DNA of 64,000 bases from Chryseobacterium indicum (GTDB lineage Bacteria > Bacteroidota > Bacteroidia > Flavobacteriales > Weeksellaceae): NCBI RefSeq assembly GCF_021504595.1, contig NZ_JACSGT010000001.1:1178001-1242000 (forward strand), in the 5' to 3' direction. Position numbers and translations under genes: made by a program. Positions 1 to 11,200 of the stretch are shown here, piece after piece; position 1 is the stretch's first letter; every line of letters begins with the position of its first letter. The notes beneath the pieces are model-generated. The model did not search any database. It was given only the letters and a program-made list of their open reading frames with translations, and was not told the origin of the DNA.

Positions 1-2674
1 TAATCAATTCTGTGTAGAAAAATTCATCAATAGTTTTTGTAAGATATTCTATAAGATTATCTTTTTCAATATTCAATTGTCCCTCTGCATTATCTAATTT
101 CTTCAAACCCTCCAGATTTTTTTTAATCTTATCTTGAATTTTTTGAGAAACAGTTACATTAAGACAATCATCTTTTAGTATTTCAATAATTTTATACTTT
201 TCGATTTTATCTTCTATAATCTTTTGAGTCTGTTTTTGCTTTTCAATCAAATCAAAAAACTCTTTTTCAATTTGAGATTTATCCTTATCGGTCAATTCTA
301 TCTTAAACTCTGATTTTATAAAACTTTCGTAACTTTCATACACCCTCAATATCAAATTTTTTGCATCGTTAACTTGCTGAATTCTATTGCCATATTCTTG
401 TTTAGATAAATTATGATTGGATAATTCTATGTTTAAATGATTTAAAGAATCCTCATATTTCTTTTTTTCAGTTATAAATTCAGAGATAATTTTCTCTATT
501 TCAGACTTATCTTTTAATAAAATAGCCTTATCAACCTGATTGTGGTTTAACACGAGGTTAAAATAATCAATAACAATTTTATAATCTTCCGATTTTTGCT
601 GTACTTCAATATTATCATTTAATCGCTTAATATTATCATTATTACCGTTAATAATAACTAGAAGTTCACCAGTCTTTTTATTATTTGTATTTATAAGCTC
701 GGTATTATCATTAATTCCTTTTAGAATCTTTGAAATCTCTTTTTGTATTGTCTTCGCTAAATCATCAGGAGTCTGTTCATTACCAAAAAACACTAATATC
801 TCGTTTGTGCTTTCAAGATTATTTTTAAGTTCTTGTTTTTTTTCTTCTCTCTGTAAATTCAATTTTCCTATTTCTTTTTCCAGAGTGTTATAATCATTAG
901 AAAAAGGTTGTTTCAATAAAGCAAAAGATTTTTTAATATTATCATTTCCGGAAATTATTTTTTCTTTCAATTCATTAATTCCCGTTTCAATGGAAATTTT
1001 ATTTTCCAGATTTTCTTTTAGCTGGTTATCAAAAAACTTGTTTTCTACAATATTATTAGACAGCTCCTCAAACGAATTATAGTGATGATTACAAAGAGGG
1101 CAATCTGAAGTATGGGTTTGTGAAATTATTTCCAAACCACGATTTACAAATTCCTTCAGTTCATTATTAAATTGATTTTGATTATTTATTTTACTTTGTA
1201 TTTCAACTAATTGTTTATCTTTTATTTCAAGATTAATTTTAAAGTCAAGCTGTTGTGTAATTAAATCCTGATGCTTGGTAAACTGAGCAAATTCTGACAA
1301 AAGCTCTAAGTCTTCATCAATTTTAGTTTCATAATATCCAAACTGTTCTAAAATCCTTTTTAATTCTATTAATTTTAGTTCTTTATCTTCAATTAATTTA
1401 GATAAATCTTCAATTGATTTTTTAATGAATTGATGACTTTTAGATAATTGATCTAATTTAGCTTTTTGATTCGGAATTTGTTCTATCTTAATTTGATTTA
1501 GCTTCAAAGATTCTTGCAGTTGGTCGTTTTTACTCTTTAGCAAGTTGATTTCTTCTTCGATCAAAGATTTTTCACTTTCTTTTACTCCATTTTCATTTTT
1601 AAATTCACCAATTCTTTTTTCCTGTTCTTCTATCTCTTTCTGTAGAATTAAATATTCTTCAATTTTCTTTTCAATACTAAGAACCTCTTCTAAACGTTTA
1701 CGATGCTCTAAAAGGCTTCTATCTGTATTTTCTATTCCTCGTTGAGCCTTATCTTTACTTTCTATTAAAGTAATAATTCGGTTTAGTTCTTTTATTTGAT
1801 CGTCAAAATTTTCTAACTTCTTTCTATTATCAACATATTCTAAAACACCTCCTTTCAGTTTATTATCTCCATTTTCTTCACCGTCTTTCGCTAATCTAAT
1901 ATTATCAATCTGTAATCCAACTTTAGTAAATTCCTCTTCTAAAGTTAATAATCTGACTTTAACATTTCTAGATAAATTGTCGTGCAGTGTTTCGTCAAAT
2001 GATTCTCTATTAACATAATCAAGAATTTCTTCGTTCTTTTTAAGAAAGCTTATTAATTCATTAATTTCATCAAATTTCTTAAATTCTTGATCGTAATCAA
2101 TTTCTAACTGAAGTGATTTTTTCTGTTTTTCTATTTCTCCATCAATTCGTACTTTTTCCTGTTTTATATAGTCTAAAACCCGTACTGCTTTTTTATAGAT
2201 AGAATCGTAATTTTTTAAATCAGAATCTATTTCCAAAAATCTTTCATACCTTTTGTCTGCTCTATCTTCTTTTATGAACGTATCTATCAAATCCTGACTT
2301 AATATTTGATTACGGAAATATTCGTTCTCGGGTTTAGTTTTTGTACTGTAAACCTTCCTTTTATTGATTGTATTTTCAAAAGTATTTGAATCAGTTTCAA
2401 CAATTACTTTACCAGAACTCGATGAATTATTCAATAACAAAGGAAGACTATTTTCTTTTCTCATTTTTTCAAAATCATCCATTCTATCGAACCTTTGAAT
2501 CTGGTGAGTAACACCCCATTCTACAGCATCATAAAAAGAAGTTTTACCAAATCCATTAGGTGCATAAATAGACGCAAAGTCCATTATCTCACCATTGGAT
2601 GTGAAATCAAAAGTTGAGTTTTCTTCTTTTTCAAATGCTCTAAAACCAGTTATTTTTACACTTTTTATTTTCAT
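1..2674 (-). CDS. Rad50/SbcC-like ABC ATPase, partial (ABC-3C type)
   Basis: The reading frame is open from an ATG at 2674 to the left edge, at least 891 codons, so the C-terminal part lies outside. Residues 38-46 form a Walker A motif (APNGFGKTS) after a short beta strand, as in SMC/RecF/SbcC proteins. Most of the rest is charged, coiled-coil-like sequence rich in Lys, Glu and Asn. A CPLC motif near residues 525-528 sits in the middle of the coiled coil, where Rad50/SbcC proteins carry their zinc hook. The start overlaps the stop of the upstream gene by 4 bp (ATGA). It is the last gene of a four-gene operon; a DNA-bound ATPase sensor in an ABC three-component conflict system is my inference. 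Walker B and signature motifs would be beyond the window. Confidence 0.85.
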   Translation of the reverse strand, partial: MKIKSVKITGFRAFEKEENSTFDFTSNGEIMDFASIYAPNGFGKTSFYDAVEWGVTHQIQRFDRMDDFEKMRKENSLPLLLNNSSSSGKVIVETDSNTFENTINKRKVYSTKTKPENEYFRNQILSQDLIDTFIKEDRADKRYERFLEIDSDLKNYDSIYKKAVRVLDYIKQEKVRIDGEIEKQKKSLQLEIDYDQEFKKFDEINELISFLKKNEEILDYVNRESFDETLHDNLSRNVKVRLLTLEEEFTKVGLQIDNIRLAKDGEENGDNKLKGGVLEYVDNRKKLENFDDQIKELNRIITLIESKDKAQRGIENTDRSLLEHRKRLEEVLSIEKKIEEYLILQKEIEEQEKRIGEFKNENGVKESEKSLIEEEINLLKSKNDQLQESLKLNQIKIEQIPNQKAKLDQLSKSHQFIKKSIEDLSKLIEDKELKLIELKRILEQFGYYETKIDEDLELLSEFAQFTKHQDLITQQLDFKINLEIKDKQLVEIQSKINNQNQFNNELKEFVNRGLEIISQTHTSDCPLCNHHYNSFEELSNNIVENKFFDNQLKENLENKISIETGINELKEKIISGNDNIKKSFALLKQPFSNDYNTLEKEIGKLNLQREEKKQELKNNLESTNEILVFFGNEQTPDDLAKTIQKEISKILKGINDNTELINTNNKKTGELLVIINGNNDNIKRLNDNIEVQQKSEDYKIVIDYFNLVLNHNQVDKAILLKDKSEIEKIISEFITEKKKYEDSLNHLNIELSNHNLSKQEYGNRIQQVNDAKNLILRVYESYESFIKSEFKIELTDKDKSQIEKEFFDLIEKQKQTQKIIEDKIEKYKIIEILKDDCLNVTVSQKIQDKIKKNLEGLKKLDNAEGQLNIEKDNLIEYLTKTIDEFFYTELI

Positions 2675-3216
2675 TTCTTATTCAATTCTTTAACAATAAA
2701 TTCTTGAGCTTCTTTATCTCCAATAACTTTATCATCTGTATCAAGAAGTTTCCATAAATCAGGATTTACAGGAACATATTTAGAAATATTCACTTCTATG
2801 GTTGCATCGACAATTTCTTTTAAATCAGTATTTGTAATATGTTTAATTATTAGTTTGTTTGCTTCTTGTTCATTAAATTTTTGCGAAAAGTTATCTTCAA
2901 CTATTTTCCTACTTGAGAATTTATCATTTTCTATTTTGTTCTTCAACTCTTTGGAGGTTTTATCATTTGTCACATAAATAATATACAAATTCCATTTTTC
3001 ATATACTGACTCTAATTTGGGCTGATATTTCAATGCTATTTCTTCAGAAATTTTTTGCCACAAATTATTTTCCTCTAGTACTGAAGAATTTGCTAAAACA
3101 AAAAATACTGATATACATACATTTAATTCTACCAATTGAAAATCAAAAGTACAGTTTGTATATTTATTGGATAATTCCTGTAAAATTTCTTGGCTATATT
3201 CCGAATATTTTCCCAT
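2671..3216 (-). CDS. ABC-3C-like middle component, hypothetical
   Basis: A 181-residue protein without a signal peptide or membrane segment. No catalytic motif is visible. It lies between a protease-fusion gene (23-bp overlap upstream) and the coiled-coil ATPase gene (4-bp overlap downstream), so it is surely co-translated with both. In ABC three-component systems a small middle component of this kind links the ATPase to the effector-bearing subunit; this protein fits by size and position only. Part of the sequence (about residues 20-100) looks like an alpha/beta fold used by such middle components. The family assignment is inference and needs a profile search. Confidence 0.6.
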   Translation of the reverse strand: MGKYSEYSQEILQELSNKYTNCTFDFQLVELNVCISVFFVLANSSVLEENNLWQKISEEIALKYQPKLESVYEKWNLYIIYVTNDKTSKELKNKIENDKFSSRKIVEDNFSQKFNEQEANKLIIKHITNTDLKEIVDATIEVNISKYVPVNPDLWKLLDTDDKVIGDKEAQEFIVKELNKK

Positions 3217-4573
3217 ATTCTTCTTTAAGTTTTATTAATAATTCATTTTCATTAGATTTTTTAAAATTCTTATAGTTCTCACTATTTTCAACCAACATAA
3301 AATGTTTCAAATATTCAAAATGGATAAAGTTATATTTATCAAATACAAATTCTTTTAATTCAGAAAGGGCATTTGTGATATTATTGACATCAGAGTTGAG
3401 TGTTCCATTTTCGTAATTGCTTTTTAAAGAATCAATTCGAGGAACAATACTACCTTTATTTAGTCTATAATGTTTTATATTTTGCTTGGACGGAAGTTTA
3501 TTGGTTTTGATAAAAACGGTCCCATTTTCTTCTAAACCATCATAATTAGAAACCAGACAATCCTTTAAAAAATCCGTCTCCAACCAATCCGTGTCAGTTT
3601 TTCTGTATAATAATCTCAAATAACAAAAGATATCTTCCAAATCACTGATATTACAAGTTTTATCTTTTACAATATTTATTAAAGTCAAAAACTCCAGCCA
3701 GGTAATATAAATCAACTCGTCATTTAACTTTAGCATATTCTTGTCATTAATCAGCAATCTATCCGTAAAATAATCTTTAATAAATCGAGGAGTAATATCA
3801 CTTGAAAGAACCTCTTCTGTTTTTTGTTTTAAAAATAGCCTTGTAAAAGAAATATCATCATCATCTATACTCGCATTAAAATTAAAAGCATCTTGTTGCA
3901 AAAATTTGAAATTGACCAAAAATGATGGAAGTAATTCTGGGAGATTGTGCTGTTTAGCTATTTCAATAAAACGCATAATTGGAACAACTGAAATTTCCCC
4001 ATTGCAGTCCTCTTCAGGAGTTCTACTTTGTATTCCACATATAGTAAGATAATCCTCGTTAAATTTAATAATACCTCCTCCGGAAAATCCAGAAATGTCA
4101 CTATGTGACAAGTGAGCTACTTCAAGTCGGAGACTTAAAATATTCTCGTCGGAAGAAATAATATCTGATATTTTGTATTTATTATATTTATCGTCAAATA
4201 CCCGTCTACTTTGAGGGAATCCTGCCATATTATATCTATTAGAAGAAGTATTATTGTCAATAAAAATCTGATTATATCCTACTATATCTGGAAACAATAA
4301 TATAGCAGCATCAATTGATGATTCGGAATGTTCAAAATAATTTTCTCCATTTTTGATTTCAATTACTTTTTCCTCATCTTGGGAATCAGAAAAACGTAAA
4401 GTAATTTCTTTTTTTACTTCGCTTTTCTTTCCGCCTCTTTCGTCTTCAATTTCATCATAGAAAACGTGTCTTGCAGACAATACATATGTTTTATCTGAAT
4501 CAGCAGGCTGAAAGAGAACTCCACTTCCTTCTCCTAAAATAACTGAGTATTTTTTTATATCATTTTCGGTCAT
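3194..4573 (-). CDS. trypsin-like serine protease fused to C-terminal partner domain
   Basis: A 459-residue protein. The first 200 residues form a trypsin-like (S1/HtrA-type) protease with a visible triad: His36 in SARHVF, Asp88 in IDAAILLF and Ser164 in GFSGGG. No signal peptide precedes it, so it acts in the cytoplasm. Residues from about 220 to the end form a separate alpha-helical domain with no motif that I recognise; in ABC three-component systems the effector domain sits N-terminal to a system-specific C-terminal domain, which matches this layout. Its ATG shares one base with the stop of the MBL gene (TAATG). A peptidase effector released by the ATPase sensor is the inferred role. Confidence 0.75.
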   Translation of the reverse strand: MTENDIKKYSVILGEGSGVLFQPADSDKTYVLSARHVFYDEIEDERGGKKSEVKKEITLRFSDSQDEEKVIEIKNGENYFEHSESSIDAAILLFPDIVGYNQIFIDNNTSSNRYNMAGFPQSRRVFDDKYNKYKISDIISSDENILSLRLEVAHLSHSDISGFSGGGIIKFNEDYLTICGIQSRTPEEDCNGEISVVPIMRFIEIAKQHNLPELLPSFLVNFKFLQQDAFNFNASIDDDDISFTRLFLKQKTEEVLSSDITPRFIKDYFTDRLLINDKNMLKLNDELIYITWLEFLTLINIVKDKTCNISDLEDIFCYLRLLYRKTDTDWLETDFLKDCLVSNYDGLEENGTVFIKTNKLPSKQNIKHYRLNKGSIVPRIDSLKSNYENGTLNSDVNNITNALSELKEFVFDKYNFIHFEYLKHFMLVENSENYKNFKKSNENELLIKLKEEYGKIFGI

Positions 4574-5631
4574 TAGTAATTAAATTCATTTTTAGAACTG
4601 ATTTTGAAATATTCAAAATCGTTAAAATCTTCATCTGTGATAATTTTTGTACTTATATCGTAATTAAAATGAATATTAGCATTTGGGTTATTCTTTATAA
4701 TCCTCGCAATTGTTCTTTTATTTGGCAAACCGTGTTGAGTGGCGTTTGAACTTATTAAATAATTATTAGTCTTAATCATTGACAGCAATTCTAAATCCGT
4801 GTTATGCTTACTTCCGTGATGTGAAATTTTTATTAGCTCAGTTTGTAAAGAATTTTCTTTATCAATTTCAAATTTATTTAATCCTTCAACTACTACTGAT
4901 GGATGTGCATCACCTAAAAATAAAAAGTTTTTATCTTCATATTCCATTATAAAAGCAATGGAACTACCATTAGGAATGCTTTTATCTTCTTTAAACTTAA
5001 ATTTTGGTTTAGATTCTTCTTCTATAAAATCTTTCAAAGATGTTTCAAAATCAAACTCTCCGCCACTTGTAAAATAGTCTACCTCTTTTTTATATAATTC
5101 TAATAAGTTTTTTAGACTTTCTATATTTGGGGATAATATTTTAAACTTTAATCCTAGAAGGTCAATTTCATTACCTTGTTTAATTATTTTACCGTCCCAT
5201 AATTGATTTTTTGACAGATATTCTTCAAACTTAATCCCTTGTTTGGTACTTGTATAAAAATCGTCTTCACCTTCTTTAATTTCAATATTCAAATCTTGAT
5301 TTTCTTCAATAGCTAATTCTTTAGCTATTTTTTTTCCAGAGTTAAACCAAACTTTCTTAATAAGCATTGGGGCTTCTTTATCTTTATTCAACCATCTTAA
5401 TAATCCACCAATATGGTCGTCATCGAAATGTGTCATTACTAAAAGGTCAATCTTCTGCTCATTGTTTTTTATATGCTCAATCACCTTAAATAAATCACCT
5501 TTTCTCTTCAAATTATTTTCATAAGTATCCCCAATTCCTCCATCTATAATTATATTTCGAGGAATATCATTTTCTAAAAATGAAATCCATATAGAATCTC
5601 CATTATATGCTTGTAAAAATTTAATTTTCAT
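4573..5631 (-). CDS. ComEC-like MBL-fold metallo-hydrolase
   Basis: A 352-residue metallo-beta-lactamase-fold protein. The metal-binding motif HFDDDH lies at residues 68-73, a GDAH motif near residue 240, and SHHGSKHN near residue 270, the pattern of the soluble ComEC/Rec2 hydrolase domain. There is no membrane segment, unlike full ComEC. It is the first gene of the operon that continues with the protease fusion and the ATPase. Nuclease or phosphodiesterase activity against nucleic acid or nucleotide is the usual role of this family; the exact substrate is unknown. In conflict operons such stand-alone MBL proteins often pair with trypsin-like proteases. Confidence 0.8.
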   Translation of the reverse strand: MKIKFLQAYNGDSIWISFLENDIPRNIIIDGGIGDTYENNLKRKGDLFKVIEHIKNNEQKIDLLVMTHFDDDHIGGLLRWLNKDKEAPMLIKKVWFNSGKKIAKELAIEENQDLNIEIKEGEDDFYTSTKQGIKFEEYLSKNQLWDGKIIKQGNEIDLLGLKFKILSPNIESLKNLLELYKKEVDYFTSGGEFDFETSLKDFIEEESKPKFKFKEDKSIPNGSSIAFIMEYEDKNFLFLGDAHPSVVVEGLNKFEIDKENSLQTELIKISHHGSKHNTDLELLSMIKTNNYLISSNATQHGLPNKRTIARIIKNNPNANIHFNYDISTKIITDEDFNDFEYFKISSKNEFNY

Positions 5632-6500
5632 AGTTTTGGAATTTAGTTTTTTTTCATCGTATTCAATTACGAAAATCCATAATTTCTAATAAAATTTATT
5701 AAAAAACTATAAAATTAATCAAAAATGACTTATTCAGAAATAATTTTAGAAAAAAAATATTAATGAATTTTGTAGGCTTATCTGCAAAATGCTAATTTTT
5801 GAACATTTGAATTTTCATGTAGCAAAAAATTCGATAATTGTTAGAAAATTCTTGGATTATACTTTTTTTTACTGAAATTTTGAAGAATAAAGCTTGCTAA
5901 AAAGAGACTATAATTATCCATCTCCTAAAATTTCAAAGATTTCCATATTCAGTTTTTTTTCATCCATCTTTCTTTAGAAAGATACATTTTGATGTTGTCT
6001 AGACCAATTTGGTTAGCTTTCATCTATCAGCATAACACAACGTTATCGCTCAATTAAAGTATCAGTCAATATGTTGTTTCAAATTATTCACCATTACTTT
6101 AGTTTATATATAAGATTGGCAAATATCATAAATGTTGACGGAGTTAAATCATAAATATAAATCTGTTAAATCAAAACCAATTTATTTGGTGAAAAAAAAT
6201 TTTTCTGCTCTAAGAACAACCGAAAATCAAAATTATCAAATGACATTTATTAAACAACAACGATTTGCATAAATTGTTTAACGAATTTCCTCAACAGAAT
6301 ACAATTATGCAAAACTACAAAATCAATATATCAGAAGTTTATCTATTAACATTTGAAGTTCCGAAATTGTATTTTTACAGGATTAGGTAATATTTTCCAT
6401 CCAATCCAATGATTCTGTATCATTAACAATTGTAAATTTCTCAACATTAATAATCAAAAATAAGCCTATAAATCACTATCTTTGAAAAGCATCAAATCCT
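5632..6500. other. AT-rich intergenic region between two divergent operons
   Basis: An 869-bp stretch separating the minus-strand MBL/protease/ATPase operon from the plus-strand jet operon. It is very AT-rich with stop codons in all frames; I see no gene, tRNA or long repeat. It must hold the promoters of both operons; only a -7-like box next to jetA is convincing. Confidence 0.6.
6477..6484 (+). promoter_or_regulatory. putative -7 box for the jet operon
   Basis: TATCTTTG matches the Bacteroidota -7 consensus TAnnTTTG and ends 16 bp before the jetA ATG. No TTTG box is found at the expected 19-20 bp upstream, so the leader would be very short and the call is tentative. Confidence 0.35.
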
Positions 6501-7697
6501 ATGAACACATTTTCCAACATAAAAGAAGTATTACTGGCACTCAAACGCGAGGAAGAGCTTCTTACGGAAATGTTTAAGAGGCGGAAAACCGCTAATTACA
6601 AATATGAATACGCACTTGAATTGGTAGATGATAATGATGCAAGACTCCAATACTTAATAGACAGATCTGTAATTCGGCAAAATGGGAGCACATTAGAAAT
6701 TGACGATTTATATCTGCAGTTTTTCGAGCAAGTTTTGGAAGCAAATGAAGAGATAAATACTTCGTATATCAATGAAAATCTTGAAAAGGTAAAGCAGAAT
6801 ATCGAGTACTACTTCAACGAGCAGAATGAGCAACGAAAGTATGAGTATTTACGAACCATCAAAAATACGCTAAGGAAAATTGGCATCATCACATTGCGAA
6901 ATGTGGTAGATTTAAAACGTAACATCGACAATACTTTCAAAAGCGAACCCAACTACAAAAACAAGAAAGCAAAACTCATCAATCTCGACAATAAACGGAA
7001 AGATATTACTAAACTCATTGAACAAACTGAACAATTAGTTACACACGATAATATCACCTTTTTCAAAACTGCAACAGACGAAGAATTAAGTAGAATTATT
7101 GTTCAATTGAAACTGCAATTACATAAATGCACACACAATCTGATAGAAATTCAACGGCAAATAATTGATTTTTTAAACCAAATAAAACATCAAAGTGGCA
7201 TTATTGAAAAATTGAGAAAAGTAAAATATTTGAAAGACCAATTCATCTTAGAATCATCGACGGATATTAAACAAGTCTTAGCAAAAAACAATGCCGTTGT
7301 TTTCGAACCAAACCCAAGTTATCCACTCAAGCTTTCGTTGGAATATTTACAGACGGATGAGGAAGCCTTTGTAAGCATCAAAAAAATTGCAGAAAGAAAA
7401 AAAATCGGCGAAAAACTAAAACAACCCATTGCAGAAAGGATATCTGACGAATATTTAGAAACACAAATAGTTGAAGAGGTACAAATTAATTTAGAGGAAG
7501 TGAAAAACGGTTTTGTGGCAGGAAGTAATAATTTATTCGACTTTGTGATGAACTTCAATTTTTCAAAAATGGTTTCTTTTGAAGAGCGTGTTACCATTTA
7601 TTGCCAAATGGTTTCTTTATACGACACTGCTTTTGAAATCACAGAACAAGTTGATGAAAGAAATGATGTTGAATTTGCAATGATTTACCCAAAATAA
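6501..7697 (+). CDS. jetA: Wadjet/Mks kleisin-like subunit JetA
   Basis: A 398-residue cytosolic protein. The N-terminal 90 residues look like a winged-helix domain, followed by long amphipathic helices and a C-terminal helical/winged region, the layout of MukF/MksF-type kleisins. It is the first of four tightly packed genes, followed after 6 bp by the MukE-like gene and then by the SMC and Toprim genes, which is the diagnostic order of Wadjet/EptABCD/MksBEFG systems. In this family the kleisin bridges the SMC heads and contacts the JetD nuclease. It is shorter than many JetA proteins (about 450-500 residues). The call rests mainly on operon context. Confidence 0.75.
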   Translation: MNTFSNIKEVLLALKREEELLTEMFKRRKTANYKYEYALELVDDNDARLQYLIDRSVIRQNGSTLEIDDLYLQFFEQVLEANEEINTSYINENLEKVKQNIEYYFNEQNEQRKYEYLRTIKNTLRKIGIITLRNVVDLKRNIDNTFKSEPNYKNKKAKLINLDNKRKDITKLIEQTEQLVTHDNITFFKTATDEELSRIIVQLKLQLHKCTHNLIEIQRQIIDFLNQIKHQSGIIEKLRKVKYLKDQFILESSTDIKQVLAKNNAVVFEPNPSYPLKLSLEYLQTDEEAFVSIKKIAERKKIGEKLKQPIAERISDEYLETQIVEEVQINLEEVKNGFVAGSNNLFDFVMNFNFSKMVSFEERVTIYCQMVSLYDTAFEITEQVDERNDVEFAMIYPK

Positions 7698-7703
7698 TGA
7701 TTT

Positions 7704-8276
7704 ATGGAAGTACCTGTACAAACCGCAGAAATATTCAAAATACTTAGCAAAGGACAATTTATAAGTTCCAACAGTTCTGATAAAAACATCAGCAATCTCT
7801 ATAACATTATAGAAGATGAGCAAAATTTTGAGCAATTAGCAGATTATTTTAGTAACATCAATTTCTCATTAGAGAAAGGCGATGAATATTTTTATTTTTG
7901 CAGACCTGAAACAAAGGTTGACCTCGAAAAGAAAATAGAAAAAGCCTTTGAATGGATTGATACTATTGATTTTCTCAAAACTTATGATAATTCTTTTAGT
8001 TCAGGTTATCGTTTTGGTCCTTCCGAAATATTGGTAAGAATAAAAACAGATGCTGAATTAGAGACAAAGTTGGACGCCCTGAAAAAACACACGGAGAAAA
8101 CTAAACATCAAGAAATTTTAGATAAAGTATTGAAAAAATTGTCGGATGACACTTTTATTGAATTGGAAAACGAAATCACCAATCAATATAAAGTTTTGGC
8201 TTCATTCAAATACCTTGAACAACTTATTTTAACAATCAATATCCCAGAAGAAGTAAGCAATGAGATACCTGAGTAA
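7704..8276 (+). CDS. jetB: Wadjet/Mks MukE-like subunit JetB
   Basis: A 190-residue protein with a winged-helix-like N-terminal region (PVQTAEIFKILSKGQFI) and acidic helical C-terminal half, as expected for the KITE-type MukE/MksE/JetB subunit. It begins 6 bp after jetA and overlaps the start of jetC by 17 bp, indicating translational coupling. In known systems two copies bind the kleisin and stabilise the SMC complex on DNA. No catalytic residues are expected or seen. Assigned by size, position and predicted fold rather than by a signature motif. Confidence 0.75.
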   Translation: MEVPVQTAEIFKILSKGQFISSNSSDKNISNLYNIIEDEQNFEQLADYFSNINFSLEKGDEYFYFCRPETKVDLEKKIEKAFEWIDTIDFLKTYDNSFSSGYRFGPSEILVRIKTDAELETKLDALKKHTEKTKHQEILDKVLKKLSDDTFIELENEITNQYKVLASFKYLEQLILTINIPEEVSNEIPE

Positions 8277-11200
8277 AATTGTCTTCATCAATAGTGCCGA
8301 CAAATCTTTGAAATATTCCGAAGTAGATTTAGACGGGAATGTGCATTTTATTGGTACGCAAGGTGTTGGGAAAAGCACATTGCTTAGATCCATACTTTTC
8401 TTTTATAATGCGGATATACAAAAATTAGGAATTTCTAGAGAAAAGAAAAATTATAATGAATATTATTTTCCCTATCAAAATTCATACATCGTTTATGAAA
8501 TACAAACCGAAACTGGGAAATATTGTGTTTTAAGTTTTAAATCACAAGGTAGAGTTGCATTTCGATTCATAAATTCTGGTTATGACAAAAATTTCTTCAT
8601 TGATAATGAAGGAAAAGCTTATGAAACATTCGACAAAATCAGAGTTGCTCTTGGAAAAACTGATATCACAAGAATTGTAAACAATTACGAAGAATACAGA
8701 AATATCCTCTACGGAAACAATAAAGGTTTGCAAAGCGAATTTCGAAAATATGCATTGATGGAAAGCAAACAATTTCAAAACATCCCGAGAACAATTGCCA
8801 ATGTATTTCTAAATACCAAATTGGATGCAGAATTTGTAAAAGAAACCATCATAAAGTCTTTAAATGAAGATGAAGTTAAAATTGACCTTACCACTTATTC
8901 ACAGACACATCTTCGTGATTTTGAAACTAACCTTAACGACATCAAAAAATGGACAGAAGACAGAATAGATAAACAAGCAGAAAAAGTTTCAATAACTTAT
9001 TCTGCATTGAGATTTTTGGAACAAAAGAAAAAGGAGTTGGCTCATCAATTGGGTTATGCTTTAAATAGTGTAAAAGAGCAACAGCCAAAAGTTGAAGAGC
9101 AACTGAATGCCGAAACATTGAAACAAGACAGAGTAAAAGAAAAACTCAGCAATCTTGATAAAGATTTTGGAAAAAGGAAAGATGATATTTTGAAACAAAT
9201 GGGCGAAGTTTCAAGCAAACTGAAAGATATAAAAACAAAGCGAGATGAATATGCTATTTTGAATATAGAATCTATCCTTCACCGTGTTTCCCAAAAGCCA
9301 AATTTAGATTTGGAAGAAAAAAAATTATTGGAAGAAAAAAACATTCTGACCTCAAAATTTCTTGAAATTCAGCAACGTTTTGAAGCACAACTACGACAAT
9401 TGGAAAATCAATTATCAGCATTTGAAAACAACAAACTGGCAGAAAAAAATAAAATAGAAAAGAATTTCAATGATTTTGAAAAAGAAATCAATCGACAGTT
9501 CGATTTAATTTATGATGACATTAGCAAACAAAATAAGGAAGCATTAGCAACTGCAAATAACAAAGTAAAAGATAAAACCAATGCAATTACTAATCAAAAA
9601 ATAAAACTATCAGAAGCAAAACACAAACGCTTTTTTGAAAAAGAAATTGCGAATTGTAAAACAGATATTGAAAAGGTAAAGTCTATTATTTCTAAAGCCG
9701 AGATCGAAATTCAACAATCTAATGATAAGATAAAATCTTTTCAAAAGGATTCGGAGTTTGAAGAAAAAAATAACAAAGCCGATACCGAAAGGAATATTGA
9801 GAGATATTTAGAAGAAATTGAAAAATTAAGCAAAAAAATTGCTGATATTGATGCTAAAATTGAGAACAGTAGAGATTCTTTTTACGGTTGGTTAAATGAA
9901 AATATATCTGATTGGGAACACTCAATTGGAAAAGTAATTGACGAAGAAAATGTATTGTTTAAAAAAGGTTTAAACCCTAAAAAATCTGATGACAATAGTC
10001 GGAGTTTCTACGGAATAAATATTGACACAAACGAAATAAGTAAGAATGTAAAAACTGTTGCTGAATTACAAAATGAACAAAAGGAAATTAATGAAAAAAT
10101 TCAAGGAATTAAGCAATCAATTCAGAAACTTCAGACAGATTTGATTGACGATTTGGATAAATTGAAAAGAAGATTTCATCCAAAAATAAAGGAATTAAAA
10201 GAGAACATTTTACAAAATGAATACAACCTACAAACTGGAAAATCAAAATTAGATGAACTTTCTGTACAACTTACTGAATGGGAAAGCAAAGCTAAAAGTG
10301 AGCAAAAATCAGTAATTAAAAATATTGAAGAAAATATTGCTCAACTAAATGAAGAAAAAATAAAATCGGAAGAGGAAGTTTTAAAAATAGAAACAAGTAT
10401 TACCAAAACGATTGATGCGAAAAAGAAAGAAAAAGCTTCAAAAATAAAAGAAGAACAGAAAATCTTAGTTGATATTTCACAAAATTTGGATGCTCAAATT
10501 CAGGAGGAGAAGAAAAATATTCATAAAAAATTTGAATCAATAAAAACAGATCAAAAGAATGAATTGAAAGCTAAAGGAGCGGATACTATAAGAGTTGACG
10601 CTATAGATTTGCGATTATCTGAACTTCAATCTGAATTGATTTTTATTGAGAATAATCGTGATAAAGTTGCAGAATACAACAAAGACAAAAGGGAATTATT
10701 TGACAAAGAAGGCGAATTCAAAACTAACAAAACGTTATTAGATAAAAAATTAGAAACCGAGCAAGAAAAACATCAACAACAAAAAGAAAAATTTGTACAT
10801 CAAATAGGCATCTATAAATCAGAAATTGAAGCACTTCGTAAAACTTTAGAAAATTTCAAAGAAGATGTAACGGCTTTTGAAAATTTCACAAAAACAGAAA
10901 CATATCAAAGTGTTGAAAGTTTTATATCTAACTTTACAGAATGCCATACAACAGGACAAAATTGTGCTTCACTAACTTCCGAACTTCAAACTACAGATTT
11001 TAGGATTATAAAACGGTATAACGAATTACAGGAAAACATCAATAGATTTACAGGAAATTTTCAAGAAAATAACCTGTTTAGTTTCAAAGTAAAATTTACA
11101 GATAAAACTGAATACTTTGAATTTTCTGAAATGCTTAAAGAATTTGTAGAAGAAAACAAAATCGAGGAATACAAGCAACGAGTAGAAGAGCGATTTGCAC

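Noticed and set aside
1545..1745. Plus-strand open frame inside the Rad50-like gene
   Set aside because: Ser/Phe/Ile-rich antisense of a coiled coil; the minus-strand ATPase frame covers it fully.
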